A stretch of DNA of 64,000 nt. It comes from Sphingomonas vulcanisoli (GTDB taxonomy: Bacteria > Pseudomonadota > Alphaproteobacteria > Sphingomonadales > Sphingomonadaceae). The stretch is taken from the NCBI RefSeq assembly GCF_011761305.1, contig NZ_JAAOZC010000002.1, forward strand, positions 306,001 through 370,000. Direction: 5' to 3'. This document shows positions 1-7,216 of this stretch, piece by piece. The first letter of the stretch is position 1; each line of letters opens with the position of its first letter. The translations under genes were made by a program, and so were the position numbers. A model generated the notes under the pieces. It made no database searches. It saw only the letters and a program-made list of their open reading frames with translations, and was not told where the DNA came from.

Positions 1-139
1 AATCGCCGGGCCCATCGAAGCCGCCGCGCCGCCCGCCGGGCGCGCGAAATTCGCCGGCTTCACGGCACCCCGGTGCGTTGCAGCCGCGATCCCCCGCGAT
101 ACGCCCGTGAAAGCGCGCCTTCCGCTCCCCTTCCGCCAC
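1..139 (-). CDS. J-domain (DnaJ-like) protein, N-terminal fragment
   Basis: The minus strand is open from a GTG at 139 to the window edge and reads VAEGERKARFHGRIAGDRGC followed by a CREAGEFRAPGG segment. From memory of sphingomonad genomes, this matches the start of small J-domain proteins that sit back-to-back with bolA. Only about 46 residues are present, so the J domain itself lies outside the window. The start is separated from the divergent bolA start by about 37 bp, so both promoters must be very close together. The family call rests on N-terminal resemblance and neighbourhood. Confidence 0.55.
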   Translation of the reverse strand, partial: MAEGERKARFHGRIAGDRGCNAPGCREAGEFRAPGGRRGGFDGPGD

Positions 140-176
140 CTCGACCTCACTCCACCAAAGGGCCTATGTAGGGATT

Positions 177-461
177 ATGACCGAGCTTGAAAGCGGGCCC
201 GTGGCCCAGGAAATCGTCCAACGGCTTCGTGCCGCCTTGTCTCCCGAGCGGCTCGCCGTGATCGACGATAGCGCCAAGCATCGCGGCCACGCCGGCCATG
301 ACGCGCGCGGCGAAAGCCACTTCACCGTCCAGATCGAGGCCGCCGCCTTTGCCGGCCAGTCGCGCGTCCAGCGGCACCGGCTGATCAACCAGGCGCTGGC
401 CCCCCTGCTCGCGGAGCGCGTCCACGCTTTGGCGATCGAGGCGCGCGCACCGGGAGAGTAG
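177..461 (+). CDS. bolA: BolA family protein
   Basis: This 94-aa protein has the BolA fold pattern. An N-terminal helix (VAQEIVQRLRAAL) is followed by a D-S-A-K-H-x-G-H loop near residues 31-39, a SHFTVQIEAAAFAG strand region and the conserved R-V-Q-R-H-R-L-I-N-QAL segment near 61-72. BolA proteins are small cytosolic partners of monothiol glutaredoxins and act in Fe-S cluster trafficking or stress morphology control. The length is normal for the family. It is divergent from the J-domain gene and 95 bp upstream of the MATE gene on the same strand. The ATG at 177 is the only sensible start. Confidence 0.9.
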   Translation: MTELESGPVAQEIVQRLRAALSPERLAVIDDSAKHRGHAGHDARGESHFTVQIEAAAFAGQSRVQRHRLINQALAPLLAERVHALAIEARAPGE

Positions 462-556
462 AGCGGCGCGCGATTTTAGTGCGAGCAGTGAAGACGGATA
501 ACAGCGCGTGGACAGGCTATCGCCGCACCGCCATAGGGGGTGCCAAGGGAGTTTTG

Positions 557-2032
557 ATGGCAACCGCATCCGCGCGACGACCAGGGGCCGGTCGCACGCC
601 CAATCTTACCGACGGGCCGATCACGCGGACGCTGTTGCTGTTCGCGCTGCCGACGCTCGGCTCGAACGTGCTGCAATCGCTGAACGGCTCGATCAATTCG
701 GTCTGGGTCGGCCGCTTCCTCGGCGAAAATGCGCTGGCGGCGACGTCCAACGCCAATCTGATCATGTTCCTGATGTTCTCCCTGGGCTTCGGCTTCGGGA
801 TCGCCGCGACCGTGTTGATCGGCCAGAGCATGGGCGCGCGCGATATCGTCGGCGCGCGGCGCGCGCTGGGCACCACCTTCGGCCTGTTCGCCATCATGTC
901 GCTGGTGATCGCCACGCTGGGGTGGGTCTCGGCGCCCGCGCTGCTGCGCGCGCTCGCCACGCCGGTGGAGGCCGCGCCCTATGCGCTCGCTTACCTGCGA
1001 ATCATCTTCCTGGCGATGCCGCCGATGTTCCTCGGTCTGCTGCTGAGCATGGCGCTGCGCGGCACGGGCGATTCGGTGACGCCGCTGCGCTTCATGATCG
1101 TCAGCGTGATCCTGGATGCCGGCCTCAATCCCTTCCTGATCCGCGGCATCGGGCCGTTTCCGCGCATGGGCATCGCCGGCGCCGCCACGGCGACACTGAT
1201 CGCCAATTACGTCGTCTTCATCGGCCAGCTGATCTACATTTATGCGAAGGATTTGCCGATCCGCCTGCGGGGGCCGGAGCTCGCCTTCATCAAGCCCGAT
1301 CTGGTGCTGCTCAGGGCGATCCTGTTCAAGGGTTTCCCGATGGGCCTCCAGATGCTGGTGATGACCTTTTCCGGCATCCTGATGATCGGCTTCGTCAATC
1401 GCGAGGGCGTTCAGGTGACCGCGGCCTATGGCGTGGCGCAGCAGCTCTGGACCTATATCCAGATGCCGGCGATGGCGATCGGCACCGCGGTTTCGACGAT
1501 GGTGGCGCAGAATATCGGCGCCAATCGCTGGGATCGCGTCGAGCGGATCACGCAATCCGGCGTGTTGACCTTGCTGGCGGTGACGAGCGCGGCGCTGGCG
1601 GTGATGCTGATCTTCGATCGCCAGGCCTTCGCTTTGTTCGTCGGCTGGGACAGCCCGATCATTCCGATCGCGCGGCATATCCAGCTGATCGCCAGCAGCA
1701 GCTTCCTGCTGTTCGGCATTTCGCTGACCCTGTTCGCGACGACGCGCGCCAATGGCGCGGTGATCGCGCCGCTGATCATCGTCGCGTTCGGCCTGGTGAT
1801 CGTGCGCGTCGGGTTGGTCTTCGTGCTCCGGCCGATGCTGGGGGCGGATGCAGTCTGGTACAGCTTCCCGTTAAGCTCCTTCGTCACGACGGTGATCGCC
1901 TGGGCGTATTATCGCTACGGCGGGTGGCGGAACGCGCATATGACGACACCGCCGACCGCCGCCGAATTGCGCGACAAAAGCGCGGTCATGATGGAGCCGG
2001 CGGGGCGCGATCATCCGACTGCGGAGGGCTGA
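557..2032 (+). CDS. MATE family multidrug/Na+ antiporter
   Basis: The 491-aa polytopic inner-membrane protein has about twelve hydrophobic segments arranged as two similar halves, typical of MATE exporters. It opens with a cytoplasmic N-terminus (LTDGPITRTLLLFALPT), then NVLQSLNGSINSVWVGRFLG, a family-typical motif in TM2. I start at the ATG at 557 because AAGGGA lies just upstream; an upstream in-frame start at 479 would add an unlikely charged leader. MATE proteins export cationic drugs or metabolites using Na+ or H+ gradients; the substrate cannot be told. The stop overlaps the GST start (TGATG at 2030-2034), suggesting co-translation. Confidence 0.9.
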   Translation: MATASARRPGAGRTPNLTDGPITRTLLLFALPTLGSNVLQSLNGSINSVWVGRFLGENALAATSNANLIMFLMFSLGFGFGIAATVLIGQSMGARDIVGARRALGTTFGLFAIMSLVIATLGWVSAPALLRALATPVEAAPYALAYLRIIFLAMPPMFLGLLLSMALRGTGDSVTPLRFMIVSVILDAGLNPFLIRGIGPFPRMGIAGAATATLIANYVVFIGQLIYIYAKDLPIRLRGPELAFIKPDLVLLRAILFKGFPMGLQMLVMTFSGILMIGFVNREGVQVTAAYGVAQQLWTYIQMPAMAIGTAVSTMVAQNIGANRWDRVERITQSGVLTLLAVTSAALAVMLIFDRQAFALFVGWDSPIIPIARHIQLIASSSFLLFGISLTLFATTRANGAVIAPLIIVAFGLVIVRVGLVFVLRPMLGADAVWYSFPLSSFVTTVIAWAYYRYGGWRNAHMTTPPTAAELRDKSAVMMEPAGRDHPTAEG

Positions 2033-2649
2033 TGGAAACGCTGATCCTGCATGAATATGCCGATAGCGGAAACTGCTACAAGATCCGGCTGACCGCAGCG
2101 CTGCTTGGGCTGACGCTCGATCGGCGGCACTATGACGTGCTGAAGGGCGAGACGCGGACGCCGGCCTTTCTGGCCACGGTCAACGCCAACGGCCGCATTC
2201 CCGTGCTGCAGATCGGGACGCGCTTCCTGCCCGAAAGCAACGCCGCCTGCGTCTGGCTGGCGGACAGGAGCGCGCTGATCCCGCACGATCGCTTTGACCA
2301 TGCCGATATGCTGCGCTGGATGTTCTGGGAGCAATACAGCCACGAGCCCAATGTGGCGACCGTGCGCTTCTGGCGGACCCTGGTGGGTGAGGCGGCGCTG
2401 AACGATGCGCAGCGCGCGCAGATCGCGGGCAAGGTGCAGGCGGGGAAGGCGGCGCTGGCGCTGATGGACGACCATTTGCGCGGGCGGCGCTGGATGGTGG
2501 GGCAGGCGGTGTCGCTCGCCGATATCACGCTCTACGCCTACACGCATGTCGCCGATCAGGGCGGCTTCCGGCTTTCCGATTATCCCGCGATCCAGGCGTG
2601 GCTGGCGCGGATCACGGCGCTGCCGGGCTACGTGCCGATCACCGCCTAG
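2032..2649 (+). CDS. Glutathione S-transferase family protein
   Basis: The 205-aa protein has an N-terminal thioredoxin-like domain (ILHEYADSGNCYKIRLTAAL, residues 4-23) with the N-x-N-G-R-I-P-V-L cis-proline loop near residue 54-62 and an ESNAACVWLA glutathione-binding helix. An all-alpha C-terminal domain contains VSLADITLYAY, the usual GST capping motif. Such enzymes conjugate or reduce substrates with glutathione in the cytosol. It overlaps the MATE stop by one base and is probably translationally coupled to it, so conjugation and export could be linked; that link is inference. Confidence 0.88.
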   Translation: METLILHEYADSGNCYKIRLTAALLGLTLDRRHYDVLKGETRTPAFLATVNANGRIPVLQIGTRFLPESNAACVWLADRSALIPHDRFDHADMLRWMFWEQYSHEPNVATVRFWRTLVGEAALNDAQRAQIAGKVQAGKAALALMDDHLRGRRWMVGQAVSLADITLYAYTHVADQGGFRLSDYPAIQAWLARITALPGYVPITA

Positions 2650-2864
2650 AAAATGCCGTGGCCGATCAGCAAACGGATCGCGCCGACCACCAGCACGACG
2701 ATGTTGAGATTGCGCCCGCCGCGGTGGCTGGACAGCGCGCCGATGCCCAGCCCGACGAAGGCGATCGGCAGGATGAACCAATACATCCACCCCAGAAAAG
2801 GGATGAAGGCGACCAGCGCCCAGAGCAGAGCGACCAGGCCGATGAGGAGCGATATCAGGTTCAT
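2646..2864 (-). CDS. Small two-to-three-helix membrane protein
   Basis: About 72 residues starting at MNLISLLIGLVALLW. Three hydrophobic stretches are visible (residues 3-20, 28-43 and 54-69), separated by GWMYW and a basic SSHRGGRN loop. I do not recognise a named family. An upstream start at 2891 would add nine polar residues; ATG 2864 gives a clean membrane-protein start. It follows the DUF1810 gene by 27 bp at the end of the formaldehyde operon and its last codons overlap the convergent GST end by 4 bp. Function unknown. Confidence 0.65.
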   Translation of the reverse strand: MNLISLLIGLVALLWALVAFIPFLGWMYWFILPIAFVGLGIGALSSHRGGRNLNIVVLVVGAIRLLIGHGIF

Positions 2865-2891
2865 GGGCGTGATATTGTGCGCCTGGGGCAA

Positions 2892-3302
2892 TCAGGCAAG
2901 CAGGCGCAGCGTATCGGGGTCACGCGCCCCTGCATAAAAGGCATCGATACAGCGTGCGAAGTCGGCGCCGCCGTCGGCCGTTTCGAACAAGGTGCAGCAA
3001 GAGCACAGCTTGATCGCGTCGATCCCGCCAAGGATCGTCGCGGCATCACGCTTGCCGGCCCAATCGAGCATCGCTGCCACGCAGTCTTGCAGGCGCGGCC
3101 CGAGGATCGGATGCGCGAGGTAATCGCGCGCCTCCGTCAGCCCGTCGATCGCATAGAAACGCGCCATGTCGCTGCGGCCGAGGCCGGCGATTTGCGGAAA
3201 GATGTACCACATCCAATGGCTGCGCTTCGCACCCGCCTCGAGTTCGGCGAGCGCGGTTGCGTAGCTGCCTGCCTGCGCTGCGACGAAGCGGTCGAGGCTC
3301 AT
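2892..3302 (-). CDS. DUF1810 domain protein
   Basis: The protein runs from MSLDRFVAAQAGSYATALAE and is 136 aa. It carries the DUF1810 signature: the aromatic SHWMWYIFPQIAGLGRS motif (about residues 28-44), then ARFYAIDGLTEARDYLAHPILGPRL and a CSCCTLF segment. The family is widespread and uncharacterised, predicted cytosolic. Its ATG overlaps the fghA stop (tcat at 3299-3302), so it is the downstream partner in the formaldehyde operon. A longer frame up to 3419 exists but only overlaps fghA. Confidence 0.85.
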   Translation of the reverse strand: MSLDRFVAAQAGSYATALAELEAGAKRSHWMWYIFPQIAGLGRSDMARFYAIDGLTEARDYLAHPILGPRLQDCVAAMLDWAGKRDAATILGGIDAIKLCSCCTLFETADGGADFARCIDAFYAGARDPDTLRLLA

Positions 3303-4135
3303 CCCAGCCGCTCGGCATGCCAGCTGAGGTGATCCGCCATGAAGGTCGAGATGAAAGAATAGCTGTGATCGTAGCCCGGCTGCATCCGCAGCGTCAGCGG
3401 GATGCCCGCTGTCTCGCACGCCGCCGCCAACAATTCGGGCTTGAGCTGGTCGGCCAGGAAGCTGTCGGCGTCGCCCTGATCGACGAGCAGGGCGGGCACC
3501 CGCGCGCCATCCTCGATCAGCGCCACCGCATCATGCTTGCGCCACGCGGCGCGATCGCGCCCGAGATAGCCGCCCAGCGCCTTCTCGCCCCATGGCACTT
3601 GGCCGGGTGCGACGATCGGCGCGAAGGCGGAGACGGCTGTGTACGTATCGGGGAACGTGAGGCCCATGGTGAGCGCACCATGGCCGCCCATCGAATGGCC
3701 CATGATCGATTGACGCGCCATATCGGCGGGAAACTGCGCCGCGATCAGCGCGGGCAGCTCCTCCGTCACGTAGCGCCACATGCGGTAATGCGCGGCAAAC
3801 GGCGGCTCGGTGGCGTCGACGTAGAAGCCCGCCCCCAATCCGAAGTCCCATGCGCCCGCCGGATCATCGGCCACGCCCACGCCGCGCGGACTCGTATCGG
3901 GCGCGACGAAGATCAGCCCGAGCTTGGCGCAGGCGCGGCGATACTCGCCCTTGTCAGTGACGTTGGCGTGCGTGCAGGTCAGGCCCGAGAGATACCACAC
4001 CACCGGCAGCTTCGCGCCCTCGGCGTGCGGCGGGACATAGACCGAGAAGGTCATGTCCGTACCCGTCGCCTCGGACGCATGGCGATAGACGCCCTGCGTG
4101 CCGCCGAACGCCTTGGCCGTGCTGACGGTCTCCAT
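3299..4135 (-). CDS. fghA: S-formylglutathione hydrolase
   Basis: This alpha/beta hydrolase hydrolyses S-formylglutathione to formate and glutathione, the second step of glutathione-dependent formaldehyde oxidation. Visible family marks are YLSGLTCTHANVTDKGE, the nucleophile elbow GHSMGGHGAL (Ser at about 148), DQGDADSFL (acid) and PGYDHSYSFI (His). The length of 278 aa is normal. I use ATG 4135 (METVSTAKAF); a GTG two codons earlier is possible. It sits 10 bp after the small ORF following class III ADH and overlaps DUF1810, so the enzymes of one pathway share an operon. Confidence 0.95.
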   Translation of the reverse strand: METVSTAKAFGGTQGVYRHASEATGTDMTFSVYVPPHAEGAKLPVVWYLSGLTCTHANVTDKGEYRRACAKLGLIFVAPDTSPRGVGVADDPAGAWDFGLGAGFYVDATEPPFAAHYRMWRYVTEELPALIAAQFPADMARQSIMGHSMGGHGALTMGLTFPDTYTAVSAFAPIVAPGQVPWGEKALGGYLGRDRAAWRKHDAVALIEDGARVPALLVDQGDADSFLADQLKPELLAAACETAGIPLTLRMQPGYDHSYSFISTFMADHLSWHAERLG

Positions 4136-4145
4136 GACCACTAAC

Positions 4146-4373
4146 TTAGCGATCCTTCCAGCCTGCGAATTTGCGTTCTGCGACTTTCTTCAAATCCTGA
4201 AGCTCATCAATGAGTTCATCGATATAAGAAGCTACTTCGGTGGCGTTGACGGATTCTGCTGTGAGGCAGATGTTCGTGCCTGTGCCCTCGAAATTATAGT
4301 AAGTATCCACAGCCACATAGACGCCGATCCATCCAGAGCCGACTTGCCCAGGAACCAGTTTGAAGTGGGCCAT
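4146..4373 (-). CDS. Hypothetical 75-aa protein inside the formaldehyde operon
   Basis: The ORF begins [20 protein letters not shown] and ends with an acidic/basic helix (YIDELIDELQDLKKVAERKF). It has no signal peptide or membrane segment, and I do not recognise a family. Its ATG overlaps the ADH stop (4-nt ATGA type) and it ends 10 bp before fghA, so it is laid out as a translationally coupled operon member. Its base composition is visibly poorer in G+C than all neighbours and it uses codons such as TAT, GAA, CTT and TCA freely, suggesting recent acquisition or relaxed selection. Confidence 0.6.
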   Translation of the reverse strand: MAHFKLVPGQVGSGWIGVYVAVDTYYNFEGTGTNICLTAESVNATEVASYIDELIDELQDLKKVAERKFAGWKDR

Positions 4374-5485
4374 CAGTAGACCACCACCGAGCGGATGCTT
4401 TCGCCGGAGTGCATGAGCTCGAAGCCCTTGTTGATCTCGTCCAGGGTGAGGACGTGGGTGATCATCGGATCGATCTCGATCTGGCCGGTCATATACCAGT
4501 CGACGATCTTGGGGACATCGGTGCGGCCCTTGGCGCCGCCGAACGCGGTGCCGCGCCAGTTGCGCCCGGTGACGAGCTGGAAGGGCCGCGTGGCGATCTC
4601 CCTGCCCGCTTCGGCGACGCCGATGATGATCGACGTGCCCCAGCCGCGGTGACAGGCCTCGAGCGCGGTGCGCATCACTTCCGTATTGCCCGTGCAGTCG
4701 AACGTATAATCGGCGCCGCCGTCGGTGAGTTCGAGCAGCCTGGCGATCGTCTCCTCGCGGCTCAGGCCTTTCGAATTGAGGAAGTCGGTCATGCCGAAGC
4801 GGCGGCCCCATTCCTCGCGGTCGGGATTGATGTCGACGCCGATGATCCGGCCAGCGCCCGCCAGTCTGGCGCCCTGCAGCACGTTGAGGCCGATGCCGCC
4901 CAGGCCGAACACGACGATGTTGTCGCCGACCTGCACCCTGGCGGTATTGACCACCGCGCCGACGCCGGTCGTCACGCCGCAGCCGATATAGCAGCTCGTC
5001 TTGAACGGCGCGTCGGTGCGGATTTTCGCCACCGCGATCTCGGGCAGCACGGTGAAGTTCGAGAAGGTCGAACAGCCCATATAATGGAAGATCGGCTGAC
5101 CCTTGTGGCTGAAGCGGGTCGTGCCGTCGGGCATCAGCCCCTTGCCCTGCGTCGCGCGGATCGCGGTGCACAGGTTGGTCTTGCCCGACAGGCAGGATTT
5201 ACACTGGCGGCACTCCGGCGTGTACAGCGGAATGACATGATCGCCGGGGACGACGCTCGTGACGCCCGTGCCGACCTCGCGCACGATGCCCGCGCCTTCA
5301 TGGCCGAGTACGCTCGGGAACAGGCCTTCGCTGTCGAGCCCATCCAGCGTATAGGCATCGGTGTGGCAAATCCCCGTCGCCATGATCTCCACCAGCACCT
5401 CGCCGGCCTTCGGGCCCTCGAGATCGAGCTCGACGATTTCCAGCGGGCGTTTGGCTTCGAAGGCGACGGCGGCGCGGGTTTTCAT
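4373..5485 (-). CDS. adhC: S-(hydroxymethyl)glutathione dehydrogenase / class III alcohol dehydrogenase
   Basis: This 370-aa zinc-dependent medium-chain dehydrogenase oxidises S-hydroxymethylglutathione with NAD+. Catalytic zinc ligands are visible as GICHTD (Cys40) and GHEGAG (His62-Glu63). The structural zinc site is C92-x2-C95-x2-C98-x7-C106. The Rossmann motif [12 protein letters not shown] lies in the middle and the protein ends with [10 protein letters not shown]. It heads a minus-strand operon with the 75-aa ORF, fghA and DUF1810. A type-A palindromic repeat lies between its start and the divergent dinB start, leaving only about 40 bp of unique DNA for its promoter. Confidence 0.96.
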   Translation of the reverse strand: MKTRAAVAFEAKRPLEIVELDLEGPKAGEVLVEIMATGICHTDAYTLDGLDSEGLFPSVLGHEGAGIVREVGTGVTSVVPGDHVIPLYTPECRQCKSCLSGKTNLCTAIRATQGKGLMPDGTTRFSHKGQPIFHYMGCSTFSNFTVLPEIAVAKIRTDAPFKTSCYIGCGVTTGVGAVVNTARVQVGDNIVVFGLGGIGLNVLQGARLAGAGRIIGVDINPDREEWGRRFGMTDFLNSKGLSREETIARLLELTDGGADYTFDCTGNTEVMRTALEACHRGWGTSIIIGVAEAGREIATRPFQLVTGRNWRGTAFGGAKGRTDVPKIVDWYMTGQIEIDPMITHVLTLDEINKGFELMHSGESIRSVVVY

Positions 5486-5527
5486 GCTGGTCTCCGGAAC
5501 AATTGGGCTGTCCCTATCCCCCCGTCA

Positions 5528-5608
5528 CCGTTTGTGTCGAGCGAAGTCGAGACACGTTCGACCGCGCCGTTCTTGGCACGTCCCTCGACTGCGCTCGGGA
5601 CGAACGGG
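5528..5608. repeat. Type-A palindromic repeat, copy 1
   Basis: The element pairs GTGTCGAGCGAAGTCGAGAC with an inverted, diverged right arm (CCCTCGACTGCGCTCGGGAC) and is bounded by CCGTTTG and CGAACGGG. The same unit occurs at 10335-10414 and 13480-13558. Here it lies between divergent adhC and dinB and ends 6 bp before the dinB start, so it must overlap the dinB 5' region. Confidence 0.85.
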
Positions 5609-5614
5609 TAAGCG

Positions 5615-6694
5615 ATGGCTGATCCCACAGCGACCAACCCGCGCAAGATCATTCATATCGACATGGATGCCTTTTACGCATCGGTCGAGCAGCGCGATCG
5701 GCCGGAGCTTCGGGGCAAGCCGCTGGCGGTGGGCGGGACGCGCGAGCGCGGCGTGGTCGCGGCGGCGAGCTATGAGGCGCGCACGTTCGGCGTGCGATCG
5801 GCGATGGCCTCGGTCACCGCGCGGCGGCGCTGCCCGGAGCTGATTTTCGTCAAGCCGCGCTTCGATGTCTATGCGGAGGTCTCGCGCCAGATCCGTGGAA
5901 TCTTCGCCGACTATACCGAGGCGATCGAGCCGCTGTCGCTGGACGAGGCCTATCTCGACGTGACCGGCGTCGAATCGGCGCGCGATGTTGCGCAGCAAAT
6001 CCGTGCGCGGATCAGGGCGGAGACCGGGCTCACCGCCTCGGCGGGCGTCTCCTACAACAAGTTCATCGCCAAGCTCGCTTCGGACCAGAACAAGCCCGAC
6101 GGCATCTGCGTGATCCCTCCGGGCGCGGGCGCCCGCTTCGTCGCGTCGCTGCCGGTGAAGCGCTTCCACGGCGTCGGCCCGCGCACGGCGGAGCGGATGG
6201 CGGCGCTGGGGATCGAAACCGGCGCCGATCTTGCCGCGCAGAGCCTCGCCTTTCTCGAAGCGCATTTCGGCAGCTTTGCCGCCTATCTTCACGGCGCGGC
6301 GCGGGGGATCGATGACCGCCCGGTGCGCGCCAACCGCATCCGCAAATCGGTCGGCGCCGAACGCACCTTCTTCGAGGATATCAGCGAACCCGCCGCGCTG
6401 GCCGAGGCGCTGGAGCGCGTGCTCGATGCGCTGATGGAGCGGATCGAGCGATCCGAATCGAGCGGCAGGACGGTGACGCTCAAGGTGAAATATTCGGACT
6501 TCCGCCAGATTACGCGGGCGAAGAGCTTTGCTGCCCCGATCTGCGAGCGCGTGCTGATCGGGGAGGCGGGGCGGACGTTGCTCGCGGGGCTTTGCCCGGT
6601 GCCGCTGGGCGTGCGGTTGCTGGGGCTGACGCTGTCGTCGCTCGCACGGGAGGAGGAAGAGGTGGCGGTGAGCCAGCTCGGCCTCGATCTCTAA
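5615..6694 (+). CDS. dinB: DNA polymerase IV (Y-family)
   Basis: The 359-aa translesion polymerase shows the catalytic carboxylates in IIHIDMDAFYASVE (Asp16, Asp18) and SLDEAYLDV (Asp110-Glu111), the YNKFIAKLASDQNKPDG palm/fingers motif, the HhH segment HGVGPRTAERMAALGI and a little-finger domain. It ends with QLGLDL, a C-terminal peptide resembling beta-clamp-binding motifs. It acts in error-prone lesion bypass. The start immediately follows a palindromic repeat and no strong Shine-Dalgarno is visible. I do not see an alphaproteobacterial GTTC-N7-GTTC LexA box; the nearest GTTC pair is spaced by 9. Confidence 0.96.
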   Translation: MADPTATNPRKIIHIDMDAFYASVEQRDRPELRGKPLAVGGTRERGVVAAASYEARTFGVRSAMASVTARRRCPELIFVKPRFDVYAEVSRQIRGIFADYTEAIEPLSLDEAYLDVTGVESARDVAQQIRARIRAETGLTASAGVSYNKFIAKLASDQNKPDGICVIPPGAGARFVASLPVKRFHGVGPRTAERMAALGIETGADLAAQSLAFLEAHFGSFAAYLHGAARGIDDRPVRANRIRKSVGAERTFFEDISEPAALAEALERVLDALMERIERSESSGRTVTLKVKYSDFRQITRAKSFAAPICERVLIGEAGRTLLAGLCPVPLGVRLLGLTLSSLAREEEEVAVSQLGLDL

Positions 6695-6698
6695 CTTT

Positions 6699-6785
6699 CC
6701 GTTCTTGCTGAGCTTGTCGAAGCACCGTCCTTCTTTCGGGACGTCGCGAAGAAGAACAGCCCTTCGACAAGCTCAGGGCGAACGG
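6699..6785. repeat. Type-B palindromic repeat, copy 1
   Basis: The left arm CCGTTCTTGCTGAGCTTGTC and the inverted right arm (GACAAGCTCAGGGCGAACGG) flank a short AT-rich centre with GAAGAAGAACAG. It lies between convergent dinB and the DoxX-like gene. The right end encodes the last residues and the stop codon of the DoxX-like protein. Other copies: 24984, 34586, 44808 and a half copy at 43834. Confidence 0.85.
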
Positions 6786-7216
6786 TTGGGGGGCGGTGAT
6801 GCTTTGAACGGCCAATCCACCGCCCCGCCGGCGAACAGGCACCACCAGATGATCACCAGCTGAAACGGCAGCCGCGGCCCATGATAGGCCCACCCCAGCG
6901 CACCCGGCCCGCCCACCGTGAGATCATGGATCGCGTGGTTCACGTTCGCGGGGAAGACGCAGACCGCGTACAGCGCGAGCATGATGCCGGCGAAGCGCTG
7001 CATCCACGGGATCAGCGATCGGGGAATCAGCAGGCCGATCGCGCCCAAGATCTCGCAGATGCCGGTGGCGATCACGACCTGATAGGGCATCGGCACCCAA
7101 TGGGGTACGATGTTCACGAACGGCTGCGGATGCGCGACGTGGAGCACGCCCGCCGCGAAATAGATCACCGCCAGCAAAACACGCAGCGCCAGCCGCCAGC
7201 GTTCGCGGGCGATCAC
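6773..7216 (-). CDS. DoxX-like family membrane protein
   Basis: A 147-aa protein with four hydrophobic helices (residues about 9-27, 45-66, 73-90 and 112-132), including AAGVLHVAHPQPF and ATGICEILGAIGLLIP, which fit the DoxX-like/DUF4870-type four-helix fold. It is cytoplasmic-membrane and of unknown role. It starts within the last codons of the outer membrane factor gene (4-nt overlap) and closes the efflux operon. Its C-terminus NRSP and stop codon are encoded by the outer arm of a type-B repeat, so the natural end of the gene was probably altered when the repeat arrived. Confidence 0.8.
   Translation of the reverse strand: MIARERWRLALRVLLAVIYFAAGVLHVAHPQPFVNIVPHWVPMPYQVVIATGICEILGAIGLLIPRSLIPWMQRFAGIMLALYAVCVFPANVNHAIHDLTVGGPGALGWAYHGPRLPFQLVIIWWCLFAGGAVDWPFKASPPPNRSP

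Noticed and set aside
476-1678. Long open frame antisense to the MATE gene
   Set aside because: The translation is low-complexity, rich in R/H/D/Q/A, with no domain. It is an antisense shadow typical of GC-rich DNA.
5556-5572. Possible LexA box upstream of dinB
   Set aside because: The two GTTC half sites are 9 bp apart, not 7 as in alphaproteobacterial LexA boxes, and both are part of the type-A repeat.
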